A DNA stretch of 64,000 nt from Phycisphaerales bacterium (GTDB lineage Bacteria > Planctomycetota > Phycisphaerae > Phycisphaerales > UBA1924): assembly GCA_029260395.1 (NCBI GenBank), contig JAJDDJ010000009.1:186001-250000 (forward strand), given 5' to 3'. The notes under the pieces are model-generated. The model ran no database searches. It was not told the origin of the DNA and saw nothing but the letters and a program-made list of their open reading frames with translations. The translations under genes were made by a program, and so were the position numbers. Shown one piece after another: positions 8,766-17,215 of this stretch. The first letter of the stretch is position 1. The number at the start of each line of letters is the position of its first letter.

Positions 8766-9152
8766 ATGTGGCCACGTGAACGATGGGTGCGCAAGCACAT
8801 CGCTTGGTTGATCATATTCATTGTGTTTCTCGTCGCGGCATTCTTGCTGGCCGCGATCGGCACCATTTCTCAAGTGATGGACAGACCGCCCCTCGACCGG
8901 TCATTGCTCATGATCGGCCTCATCAGCTGCGCTGCAACCAGCCTGACTTCGGGCGTTGTGTTCTACGCACTAGCGATTGTGCCGACACGCAAGCACGTCG
9001 CCCGGCACTGCCGTCGCGTGTGCGAGAACTGCTTGTTCGTACTGACGTTTCTGCCCAAGCGCGGCAAGTGCCCAGAATGCGGCCGAGAATACGATATTGA
9101 TGAGACGATTGGGTCGTGGTACAAGACCTTCGATGGAGCGGAGGATTGGTAG
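8766..9152 (+). CDS. Small membrane protein with C-terminal zinc ribbon
   Basis: 128 residues. Two transmembrane helices (IIFIVFLVAAFLLAAIG and LISCAATSLTSGVVFYAL) precede a cytosolic tail with CENC, then KRGKCPECGREYD, giving four Cys in CxxC-x(n)-CxxC form, a zinc-ribbon of the type common in planctomycete hypothetical membrane proteins. It begins 26 bp after sat on the same strand and may be cotranscribed. Function unknown. Confidence 0.7.
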   Translation: MWPRERWVRKHIAWLIIFIVFLVAAFLLAAIGTISQVMDRPPLDRSLLMIGLISCAATSLTSGVVFYALAIVPTRKHVARHCRRVCENCLFVLTFLPKRGKCPECGREYDIDETIGSWYKTFDGAEDW

Positions 9153-9230
9153 TTCGAGCTGCCATGCGTTGCAGCGAAGCCGCTGCGCATGGCGGCACGA
9201 CCTTCGCCTCGACCAAGAGTAGTTTGTTCG

Positions 9231-10043
9231 CTACAGCCCGAGCGGAGCCGTCGGCTGGCCGGTCACATTGCTCAGCAGCGCAAGCGTGCCCTCGGCGCTC
9301 TGCCGACCGATCAGCACCGCCTGGATCGACGCCTGCTGCAGGATCTGCCCGCGCACTAAGTTGCTAACTTCGGTGGCGACGTCCGCATCGCGGATGTCCG
9401 AGGCCATGCCGGAGATGTTCGCGAACCGCGACATCATCTCGTTGATGTCCGATTCAAGGCCCTGCTGGCGCGCGCCGATCGCGCCCCGCTTGGTGGCGAT
9501 GGCCTTGACTGCCGACTCCACTGCGTCTTGAGCGCCCTCGAGGTTGCCGTCAACCAGGTTGAATTCGCCGCCGGTTGCGAGCGCCGCGATGGACCCGCCC
9601 GCCAGCGCCGCCGAGCCGTACCCGTCCATCAGCATCTCACCGTTGAAGCGAGACGTGTAGCTCAGGTGGTCGATCGCCTGGATGATGCTGTCGGCCTCGA
9701 TCTGCAGGCCTTCGAGCTCTTCGGGGCTGCGCCCCGCGCCGCCCGCCGCCGTCACGACGATGCCGTCGAGCTCGATCAGCAGATCGCTCAGCACACTCAT
9801 CGCGCCCTCTTGCGCGGCCAGCCGATGGTTCGCTCGCTCCTTGCCCTCGATCCCGGCTTCGAGTTGGGCCAGCTCCGCGTCCAGCGCGGTCACCGCAACC
9901 AGCCCGCTCGGGTCGTCGCTCGCCCGGTTGATGCGGGTGCCCGTGGCCAAGCGCTCGAGCGCCTGGTTGATGGCCTCGTTGGCGCGGTTGATCGCGCCGA
10001 GTCCGAAGCTGTGGCTGTTGATCCCGTAGGCGTACATCGTCAT
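9231..10043 (-). CDS. Short flagellin
   Basis: 270 residues. The N-terminal D0/D1 helix is recognisable (INQALERLATGTRINRASDD, then PSGLVAVTALDAELAQLEAG), as is the C-terminal D1/D0 helix (SRFANISGMASDIRDADVAT, then EVSNLVRGQILQQASIQAVL). Nothing resembling the variable D2/D3 domains is present, so the filament surface would be minimal. The start is ATG of MTMYAYGIN; the second Met is also possible. No other flagellar gene is in the window. It could be a true flagellin encoded away from the main locus or a hook-filament-junction-like relative; the D0/D1 match favours flagellin. Confidence 0.85.
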   Translation of the reverse strand: MTMYAYGINSHSFGLGAINRANEAINQALERLATGTRINRASDDPSGLVAVTALDAELAQLEAGIEGKERANHRLAAQEGAMSVLSDLLIELDGIVVTAAGGAGRSPEELEGLQIEADSIIQAIDHLSYTSRFNGEMLMDGYGSAALAGGSIAALATGGEFNLVDGNLEGAQDAVESAVKAIATKRGAIGARQQGLESDINEMMSRFANISGMASDIRDADVATEVSNLVRGQILQQASIQAVLIGRQSAEGTLALLSNVTGQPTAPLGL

Positions 10044-10122
10044 CGGTATCGGTCCTCGGGTGCACCATCTGAAACACACTTGAGTGGTCCCAGCGAGTTC
10101 CCGGTTGTTAGGCTCTGGGGCC

Positions 10123-11217
10123 ATGCCCAGCGCTTCCCAACGCCAACCCCCAAACAGCTATCGGGCGTTGTCACGTGCCGCCAGCGCCCTTGCGGTGCTC
10201 GTGGCGGTGGCATGGTGGCTCGCCCGGCTGTTCGCTGAACGGTGGGCATCGGTGCAGTGGGCGGCATGGGTGGGAATCGAATGGGCCGCGCTCGCGACGT
10301 CCCTGCTCGCAGCCCTCGCGTTGCTGCTGTACCGGGCTGATCGCAGGCGAACCAGTAGCCGTCGCACGAGTGCGCCAAGGCTAGGGCTGATCGTCGCCCT
10401 GCTTTTGGTGGCGCTGACCGCGCGCGCTTGGAACCTGCACCGGCTCGTGCTGCCCGCCGCGACCCGAACGCCAAGCGACGTGCGCATCGGCTACCTCAAC
10501 CTCTCGGCGCAGGACGTGCACGACTGGCCCGCACTCGCTGACCGGATGGACATCGTCTTCGTCGCGAACCGGCCGTTCAATGCTGACCTTCAGCCCGCTT
10601 GGTCGTGGATCTCGGGCGACGAAACCACGCACGACGCCGCCGTGATCGGTCGGTGCGCGGTCATGTCCCGCCTGCCCGTTCGGCGGTGGGGCCTCGCACA
10701 GCTCGATTTCAGCGACGTGTGGCCCGCGAGCGACCCAGCGGATCGCCCCGAGCAGGCCTGGGCCGCATGGTTCCAGTTCGAGCAAAGCTCGGGAGAACCG
10801 CTCACAGTCTGGGTGGTTGATCTGCCGTCCCCGATCGAGCTTTCGCGCAGGCTCGTGGTCGCTCGGCTGCTGGAGCGCGTGCGCAGCTGGCGCGGCACCG
10901 CTTACGCGACCGACGCTGCTGGTGTGCGCACAACCGAGCCCGGCGCGAGCTTCCCGATGCCCGATGTAATCGTGGGTGACTTTAACACGCCGCGTTGGTC
11001 GCGTGCGCTCCCGGCGATCGAATCAAGGCTCGGCGTGCGCGAGGTCTCGGCGCGCATCAGCGTCGGACCCGCCAGCACGTTCGGCTTGCCGGTGGCCCTC
11101 TGGCCCATCGATCTGCTTTATTCGTCGGACGATTGGAAGCCGACGGCGCACTCGACCGTGCGACTCGATGGCCTTCGTCACCGGGCGATCGCTGCGACGT
11201 TTACGCCGCTGCCGTGA
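10123..11217 (+). CDS. Membrane protein with degenerate endonuclease/exonuclease/phosphatase (EEP) domain
   Basis: 364 residues. Two or three N-terminal transmembrane helices (ALAVLVAVAWWLARLF, ALATSLLAALALLLYRA, LIVALLLVALTARAW) precede a domain starting VRIGYLNLS and containing DVIVGDFNTPRWSRALP, the hallmark EEP motif. The usual metal-binding Glu after strand 2 is not visible (VFVANRPFNAD) and the closing SDH motif reads GLRHRAI, so Asp is replaced. The enzyme may be inactive or altered. The 3' end overlaps the convergent GT-C gene by 17 bp. Start taken at the ATG of MPSASQ. Confidence 0.65.
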   Translation: MPSASQRQPPNSYRALSRAASALAVLVAVAWWLARLFAERWASVQWAAWVGIEWAALATSLLAALALLLYRADRRRTSSRRTSAPRLGLIVALLLVALTARAWNLHRLVLPAATRTPSDVRIGYLNLSAQDVHDWPALADRMDIVFVANRPFNADLQPAWSWISGDETTHDAAVIGRCAVMSRLPVRRWGLAQLDFSDVWPASDPADRPEQAWAAWFQFEQSSGEPLTVWVVDLPSPIELSRRLVVARLLERVRSWRGTAYATDAAGVRTTEPGASFPMPDVIVGDFNTPRWSRALPAIESRLGVREVSARISVGPASTFGLPVALWPIDLLYSSDDWKPTAHSTVRLDGLRHRAIAATFTPLP

Positions 11218-12643
11218 GGGGCTTTGTGCCCTCGGGCTGCTCGGGGTAGCCCATCGTCCCGGACCGGGTGAGCGTGGCCGTCGTCAGCACCGCGAGCACG
11301 AGCCCCAGCACTGCCGGGCCGAGCCAGCGGAGCGTTCGAATGTGAGCCACCTCACAGGTCGGAGGTTGCGAACCCGCGAGCAGCACGCACAGCATCAGCA
11401 CCATCGGCTCGTAGTACCGCTGGCCCGCGATCGAGTTGGTGCTACTAGCCGCGACGAAACCCGCGCACGCTGCGAGCAGCACCCACCGCGTGCGCACGTC
11501 CACCAGCGTCAGCCACGATGCGAGCACCACCGCGCCAGCCGGGGCGAGTGCGAGAATCAGCAGCGAACGATCGGCGATCACCGGCAGCCTGGCTCCGACC
11601 GACCACAGCGCTCCGTATCGGCCCGCCTCCAAGCTGTAGCTTGTCTCGGGCAGCAGCGCCGACAGCGCGCCGACACCCAACGCAGCGATCAGCAATCCCT
11701 TGCGCGCGCGCAGGATTGCGATAAACCCGCGCCACCACCAGCCGATGAAAAACGCGCCGAACCCCGCGACGAGCGACAGAAAGAACGCGCCCGCTGCGGG
11801 GCTCATGGTGCTGGCATGAAAGCCCGCAAACCGTGGCGGCACCAGGCCGCCCCACATTACAACCAAGGCCCCCAGCAGCACGATCGCGGGCAACCCTGCG
11901 CCCAGCGCCTTGGTAGCGCCGATGATCTTGTTGCGGGTCGGCGCGAGCACCGCTCTCGCCTCGGCAAGGCTCATCGCATCGCGTGTTGGCTCCCCTTGTG
12001 GGCGCAAGCAGGCATCGAGCCACGCTGCCACTATGACCGGGGCCAGCGCCCATAGGTGTATCTGCCGAGCCATCACCAGCGCCGCCAGCGCGATCGCGAT
12101 CGGCAACCAACGCGCGCCCTTGATCGGCCCAGCGAGCACCAGCGTGAGCACCGCCCACACACCAAGCCATCCTGCGTTGTCGGGCAGCAGCCACACGCCC
12201 GACGAATACACATAAAGCGAGGCCGCCATAGGAAGTGTGATCGCGAGCCCGGTCCAGCCGTGCCCATCTTGGGAGAACCGTCGGCTCGCCCAAGCGGTCA
12301 CGCACCCGAGCAGCACGAGCGTGAAGGCCAGCCCGATCCAGCGCAGCCCCACCGGCCCCGTGCCCGCCGGCCTCCCGACCGCTGCCACGATCAGGTGGTA
12401 CCCGGGCGTGGTCGCGGAGGCGTAGTCCACCAGGTCCACGCCGGGCAGTTCAGCCATGAACCGCTGCACAGCGGGCAGGTGGTAGTGCAGATGGTCGTAC
12501 GCAGCCCGGCCCACAAGCCAGTCGGTCGCTACGGGCCACGCCGATGCGGCCAGCGAGATCGCGATCATCACGGCCGCGACGACCCACGGGCGGGGCGGGC
12601 TCGTAGAAGATGGCGACGGAAGCACGGTCACTGAGGCCATCAT
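11201..12643 (-). CDS. Polytopic membrane glycosyltransferase, GT-C fold, ALG10-like
   Basis: 480 residues with about 11-12 hydrophobic helices. The first lumenal/periplasmic loop contains YDHLHYHLPAVQRFM followed by TTPGYHLIVAAVG, which recalls the catalytic acidic loop and TTPPG of ALG10/DIE2 lipid-linked glucosyltransferases; ARQIHLWALAP later matches their FRQTNI helix. These enzymes use a polyprenyl-phosphate sugar and act on the outer face of the membrane. It is divergent from a UbiA-family prenyltransferase, so a lipid-linked sugar pathway is plausible. The ALG10 assignment is by eye and moderate; GT-C as a class is firmer. Ribosome site is weak. Confidence 0.6.
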   Translation of the reverse strand: MMASVTVLPSPSSTSPPRPWVVAAVMIAISLAASAWPVATDWLVGRAAYDHLHYHLPAVQRFMAELPGVDLVDYASATTPGYHLIVAAVGRPAGTGPVGLRWIGLAFTLVLLGCVTAWASRRFSQDGHGWTGLAITLPMAASLYVYSSGVWLLPDNAGWLGVWAVLTLVLAGPIKGARWLPIAIALAALVMARQIHLWALAPVIVAAWLDACLRPQGEPTRDAMSLAEARAVLAPTRNKIIGATKALGAGLPAIVLLGALVVMWGGLVPPRFAGFHASTMSPAAGAFFLSLVAGFGAFFIGWWWRGFIAILRARKGLLIAALGVGALSALLPETSYSLEAGRYGALWSVGARLPVIADRSLLILALAPAGAVVLASWLTLVDVRTRWVLLAACAGFVAASSTNSIAGQRYYEPMVLMLCVLLAGSQPPTCEVAHIRTLRWLGPAVLGLVLAVLTTATLTRSGTMGYPEQPEGTKPLTAAA

Positions 12644-12769
12644 CGGCTCGCTGGACAGCCAACGGCGCTGGATTGGCCAGCCCAGCGTGCAGGAATTTGC
12701 CTTCTATCGTGCCCTCGCACCCCGTTTGCGGCCGATGCCAGTGTCGAGCACCCCGCTGGAGACCCCGGA

Positions 12770-13786
12770 TTGACCGAGCCCGACCCCGACAACGCAAGTT
12801 CAACTGCGGGTAAGCAGCCGCCCAAGTCGCTCGCCCACGGGCTTATCAAGCTCGCTAGGCCCCACCAATGGGTCAAGAGCGGGTTTGTGCTGCTCGGGCC
12901 CATGTACGGCATGGGCGATATCGCATTGGCCCCTGCCAAGGCGGTTCTGATGAGCCTGGCGTGCGCCGCATCCTTTGCGCTGGTCTCGAGTTCCAGCTAC
13001 GCGGTGAACGACATCCTCGATGCTCCCCGCGACCGGTTCCACCCCCGCAAGAAGCACCGGCCCGTGGCCAGCGGGGTCGTAACACCCGCCCAAGCGTGGG
13101 TGTTCGCGGTGGTCATGGGTCTGGCTGGCCTCGGGCTGCTCGGCTTCGTGGAAGGACCGGGCCGATGGTGGGCGGTGGGGGCTGTGGCTGCGTATCTCGT
13201 CAATGTCACGCTGTACTCGACGTGGCTCAAGCGGGTCCGCATCGCCGATGTGCTGGGTTTGAGCCTTGGCTTTGTTCTTCGTGTGTTTGGTGGCTGTGTC
13301 GCGGTGGGCATCTGGCCCAGCGCGTGGCTGCTCAATGTCACGCTGTTTCTCGCGATGTTCCTGTCGTTCGGCAAGCGGCTCGGCGAACGAAGCTCGATGG
13401 GTGACGACGTGGGCCAAGTGCGGCTCGTGCAACGCAAGTACACCATCGAGCTTCTGCGAATGGCGGTGGTGGTCACTGGCGTGGCGACGCTGTTGACCTA
13501 CGCGTCGTATATCCAAGACCAGCAAGATTTTATCGCATTCATCGGCTGGCTTGGGAGCACCGGTTCAGGTGAAATCCCCGGGCTCAACCTGCTCTGGCTG
13601 ACGATCATTCCAGCAACGTACGGCCTGCTCCGCTGTATCGTGTTGCTGGAACAGGGAACGTACGACGATCCCACCGAGCTCGCGTTCCACGATCGCCCGT
13701 TCCAGGTGTCGGGCGCAGCCTTCGTGCTGCTGACGCTTGGGCTGGTCGCGGCCTTCCGCCTGCCAGACGCCGTCGCCGGTTTCTGA
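12770..13786 (+). CDS. UbiA-family prenyltransferase (decaprenyl-phosphate phosphoribosyltransferase-like)
   Basis: 338 residues, about nine transmembrane helices. The N-terminus LIKLARPHQWVKSGFVLLGP and the first Asp-rich motif SYAVNDILDAPRDRFHPRKK, followed by RPVASG, are typical of the UbiA subgroup that transfers phosphoribosyl to decaprenyl phosphate (DPPR synthase) rather than of quinone biosynthesis. A second acidic patch is near GERSSMGDD. The conserved LARPHQW requires an upstream start, and TTG with CTGGAG 8 nt away is the best candidate. Divergent from the GT-C gene, separated by 126 bp that must hold both promoters. Confidence 0.8.
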   Translation: MTEPDPDNASSTAGKQPPKSLAHGLIKLARPHQWVKSGFVLLGPMYGMGDIALAPAKAVLMSLACAASFALVSSSSYAVNDILDAPRDRFHPRKKHRPVASGVVTPAQAWVFAVVMGLAGLGLLGFVEGPGRWWAVGAVAAYLVNVTLYSTWLKRVRIADVLGLSLGFVLRVFGGCVAVGIWPSAWLLNVTLFLAMFLSFGKRLGERSSMGDDVGQVRLVQRKYTIELLRMAVVVTGVATLLTYASYIQDQQDFIAFIGWLGSTGSGEIPGLNLLWLTIIPATYGLLRCIVLLEQGTYDDPTELAFHDRPFQVSGAAFVLLTLGLVAAFRLPDAVAGF

Positions 13787-13874
13787 GTCAAGGGTTGGCG
13801 CGACTTCTAAGGCGGTCGGTCGCGCGGTCTCTGTGGCTCGTGCGTGCCGCTGTTTTTGTTAGTCTGTATCGAAC

Positions 13875-13949
13875 GGGCCACCGCCTGCGGTGCGCCCAAG
13901 GAGCACGGACCCTTCGGGGTCGACCCGGCGCGGAGCGCCCTTGAAGGAG
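13875..13949 (+). promoter_or_regulatory. Structured 5' leader: three tandem hairpins before a ribosome site
   Basis: Three stems follow one another just before the metalloprotease start: GGGC-CACCG/CGGTG-GCCC (13875-13897, with one bulge), GACCC-TTCG-GGGTC (13908-13921, a stable UUCG tetraloop), and GGCGC-GGA-GCGCC (13927-13939). The ribosome site GAAGGAG is at 13943-13949. An extended -10-like TGTTAGTCT lies upstream near 13857. The arrangement could tune or switch translation, but no known riboswitch was recognised. Confidence 0.45.
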
Positions 13950-13954
13950 TACCG

Positions 13955-16900
13955 ATGACGACCCGACAGCTATTGCGCAGTGTTGCAGCGTTCGCCGCGG
14001 GCGGGGCCGTGTTGGCCGTGGCCGCAGCCGCGGGCATGCCCGATGACCCGACCACCGCTACCGATCCTCAGACCATCTCTGGTAAGCTGATGCCCGACGG
14101 CACGGTGCAGCTCGACTTCGCAGCGGTCCGCAGCATGATGGCTGCGGGCGGCGGCAAAGACGGCGGCGATTCCAAGCCCGATTTCCCCGAATTCAGCAAG
14201 GTCTCCGAGGGCTTCAAGCAGGTCGTCTCGACCGCCGACGGCTCACGCAGCTTGTTCACCCTGTGGACCCGCGACAAGGACGGCCAGATTCTCGCTGAGT
14301 TGCCCGCGGGCTACGAGAGGCAGAAGCACTTCATCGCGACGACCGTCGCCAGCGGCGATCTGTTCGCAGGCCTCCAGAGCGGCGATCAGTACGTCTACTG
14401 GCGCCGCTACGACGACAAGCTCGCCATCATCGCGCCCGAGATCTCCACCCGTTCCAACGGCGATCGCGAGTCCAAGGACAGCGTTGAGCGCCTGTTCACC
14501 GACCGCGTTATCGCGAGCGTGCCGATCGTGGCCATCGGTCCCGGCGGTCAGCCGGTGATCGACCTTGACGGCCTGCTCGGCGGCAAGGCCTCGTTGTTCT
14601 TCGGCGGCCAGGCCGCGGGAGCTGACACCTCGCTCATGAAGATCAAGACCGCCAAAGCGTTCCCCGAGAACGTCGAGGTCGCCCTTGAGATGCCCGTGCG
14701 CGGCGGCCAGCTCCGCACGTTCCACTACTCGATGAGCGTGATCCCCGAGCGCACGGGCTACTCCCCGCGGAAGGCCGACCCGCGCATCGGGTACTTCACC
14801 ACCAGCTACCGCGACCTCGGCGAGTTCGAGATTGGCAAGAAGTGGGTCCGCTACGTCAACCGCTGGAACCTGGAGAAGGCCGACCCGAGCCTCAAGATGA
14901 GCCCGCCCAAAGAGCCCATCGTGTTCTACATCGAGCACACCACCCCGGTGCGCTACCGCCGATTCGTTCGCGAGGGCCTCGAGGTCTGGAACAAGGCGTT
15001 CGAAGATGTCGGCATCACCGGCGCGATCGAGGTGCAGCAGCAGGATGCTTCCAGCGGCGCGCACATGGACAAGGACCCCGAGGACCGCCGGTACAACTTT
15101 GTGCGGTGGCTCTCCAACGACATCGGCACCGCGATCGGACCCAGCCGAGTCGACCCACGCACCGGCCAGATTCTCGATGCCGACATCGTGCTGACCGACG
15201 GCTGGATCCGCGCGTTCTGGTACCGTTACAACGAGCTCATCCCCGACCTGTCGGTCGAGGGCATGAGCCCCGACCAGCTCGAATGGCTCAGCCGTAATCC
15301 CAAGTGGGACCCGCGCGTGCAGATGGCGGCTCCCGCCGACCGCAACCGCGTGGCGGCCAAGATCGCCCGCGAGTCGCACAACCACGGCGGTCATGCAGCG
15401 TTCAACGCCGACCCAACCTTCATGGGCGACGATCTGTACGACGGGCTGGCTGGCCGGGTGAGCCAGTCCAACGGCATGTGCACCGCCTCCGAGGGCAAGG
15501 CCCTGGATATGGCGATCATGCGCATGGTCATCGACGCCGCCATGACGCTCGACCTCGAAGACCTCGCACCCGATGACCCCGAGATGCCCGACGAGATGAT
15601 CGAGGCGCTCAAGCAGAAGCTCGCCAGCGGCGAGATTCCCGAGGGGCTCATCCCCGCCGACGTGCTCGCGCAGATCAAGGCCTCCGGCTCGGCTGACCCC
15701 GAGGACGAAGCCGATGAAGGCGACGACGAGGACGACAAGGACAAGCCCAAGGACGACGAGAAGCCCGAGACCGCCGAGGACCAGCTCATCGACGGCATTC
15801 CGGCGTGGTTCATCGGACCGGGCCTCCGCGAACTCGTCGCGCACGAGGCGGGCCACACGCTCGGCCTGCGCCACAACTTCGCGGGTTCGTCGATCTACAC
15901 GCTCGACGAGATCAACTCCGAAGAGCTCAAGGGCAAGAAGCCCTGGTCCGTTTCCGTCATGGACTACAACGGCACCAACATCCGCATCACCTCGGGTGAT
16001 GCGCAGGGCGACTACTCGGTCATCGGGATCGGACCCTACGACCACTGGGCCATCCAGTACGGCTACGCCACCAGCGACAAGGACTCTCAGAAGGTCTTTG
16101 AAAGCGTCGACAAGCCCGAATTTGTCTACGCGACCGATGAAGATACCTGGGGCCCCGACCCGCGCGCCCGGCGGTACGACATGTCCGCCAACCCGCTCGA
16201 GTACGCCCAGGAGCAGGTCGCGCTGGCCGAGAAGCTCAGAAGCCAGATCCTCGACAAGTTCGTTAAGGAAGGCGAGAGCTGGGCACGCGCTCGGCGCGGC
16301 TACACCATCACGCTCGGCCTGCAGACGCGCGCCAACAGCATGATGGCCAACTGGCTCGGCGGCGCTTATGTCTACCGCGACCTCAAGGGAGACATGGATC
16401 GTGCGCCCATCGAGGTGGTCGATGCCGACACGCAGCGTCAGGCGCTCAACTTTGTCATCCACAACACGTTCCGCGACGAGGCGTACGGGCTCACCCCCGA
16501 ACTGCTGAGCCACATGACCGTGGACAAGTGGTGGGACGCCGGCGGCGACCCGCAGTCGGACGCTACCTGGCCCGTGCACGACAGCATCCTGGGTGTACAG
16601 GGCGCCGCCATGACAATGGTGCTCAACCCCACCACGCTCCAGCGCATCTACGACAACGAGTTCCGCGTGCCCGCGGGCGACGACGCGCTCACGCTCGCAG
16701 AAGTGCTGGACACGGTGACCGGCTCGATCTGGACCGAGATCCAGTCCGAACCCCGGAGCAGCTACACGAACCGCGAGCCGATGGTTTCGAGCCTCCGCCG
16801 CAACCTGCAGCGCGAGCACCTCGAACGCCTGATCGATCTGGCCATGCCCGGTTCGTACGGCGCGGCGTACAAGCCGATCAGCAACCTCGCCATGCTCCAC

Positions 16901-17110
16901 CTCCGCGATTTACACGAGAAGATCGGCACCACGCTCAAGGGCAACAAGGCGAACAAGCTCGATGCCTACACCCGGGCCCACCTCACGGAGGCAGAGTCCC
17001 TGATCGCCAAGTCGATCGACTCGCAGTACATCTACAACGCCAACGACATGGGCGGCGGCGGATCGTTCGGCGGGTTCTTCTTCAACGAGGACGACAAGGG
17101 CGACGACTAA
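13955..17110 (+). CDS. Large secreted zinc-dependent metalloprotease (metzincin, DUF5117/DUF4953-like)
   Basis: 1051 residues. Signal peptide LLRSVAAFAAGGAVLAVAAA is followed by MPDDP. The catalytic site VAHEAGHTLGLRHNF (about residues 627-641) is a full HExxHxxGxxH zinc motif, and SVMDYNGTN near residue 667 is the Met-turn, so this is a metzincin. YYIEHTTP-like IVFYIEHTTPVRYRRFV and EGLEVWNKAFEDVG match the zinc-dependent metalloprotease family with N-terminal DUF5117/5118 domains. An Asp/Glu/Lys-rich stretch (about residues 575-610) sits directly before the active site. GAAGGAG is 5 nt from the ATG. A terminator follows. Confidence 0.9.
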   Translation: MTTRQLLRSVAAFAAGGAVLAVAAAAGMPDDPTTATDPQTISGKLMPDGTVQLDFAAVRSMMAAGGGKDGGDSKPDFPEFSKVSEGFKQVVSTADGSRSLFTLWTRDKDGQILAELPAGYERQKHFIATTVASGDLFAGLQSGDQYVYWRRYDDKLAIIAPEISTRSNGDRESKDSVERLFTDRVIASVPIVAIGPGGQPVIDLDGLLGGKASLFFGGQAAGADTSLMKIKTAKAFPENVEVALEMPVRGGQLRTFHYSMSVIPERTGYSPRKADPRIGYFTTSYRDLGEFEIGKKWVRYVNRWNLEKADPSLKMSPPKEPIVFYIEHTTPVRYRRFVREGLEVWNKAFEDVGITGAIEVQQQDASSGAHMDKDPEDRRYNFVRWLSNDIGTAIGPSRVDPRTGQILDADIVLTDGWIRAFWYRYNELIPDLSVEGMSPDQLEWLSRNPKWDPRVQMAAPADRNRVAAKIARESHNHGGHAAFNADPTFMGDDLYDGLAGRVSQSNGMCTASEGKALDMAIMRMVIDAAMTLDLEDLAPDDPEMPDEMIEALKQKLASGEIPEGLIPADVLAQIKASGSADPEDEADEGDDEDDKDKPKDDEKPETAEDQLIDGIPAWFIGPGLRELVAHEAGHTLGLRHNFAGSSIYTLDEINSEELKGKKPWSVSVMDYNGTNIRITSGDAQGDYSVIGIGPYDHWAIQYGYATSDKDSQKVFESVDKPEFVYATDEDTWGPDPRARRYDMSANPLEYAQEQVALAEKLRSQILDKFVKEGESWARARRGYTITLGLQTRANSMMANWLGGAYVYRDLKGDMDRAPIEVVDADTQRQALNFVIHNTFRDEAYGLTPELLSHMTVDKWWDAGGDPQSDATWPVHDSILGVQGAAMTMVLNPTTLQRIYDNEFRVPAGDDALTLAEVLDTVTGSIWTEIQSEPRSSYTNREPMVSSLRRNLQREHLERLIDLAMPGSYGAAYKPISNLAMLHLRDLHEKIGTTLKGNKANKLDAYTRAHLTEAESLIAKSIDSQYIYNANDMGGGGSFGGFFFNEDDKGDD

Positions 17111-17150
17111 GGGCGATCGCTAACCGAAGCGTAATCTGAACTACCAAACG

Positions 17151-17183
17151 GGGCCGCTCTCCACAACGGAGGGCGGCCTCTTT
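17151..17183 (+). terminator. Rho-independent terminator after the metalloprotease
   Basis: An 11-bp stem GGCCGCTCTCC/GGAGGGCGGCC with loop ACAAC and one pair that is G-U only if read on the plus strand, followed by TCTTT. It ends the metalloprotease transcript and lies 33 bp from the convergent dxr stop. Confidence 0.85.
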
Positions 17184-17215
17184 CGTGCGCACGTTGTACA
17201 GCTCTCGCGATGCGT

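Noticed and set aside
14243..16900. 885-codon open frame on the minus strand
   Set aside because: It lies wholly antisense to the metalloprotease, whose motifs are clear; high GC keeps the frame open. Composition (His/Val/Asp/Arg-rich) is typical of a shadow frame.
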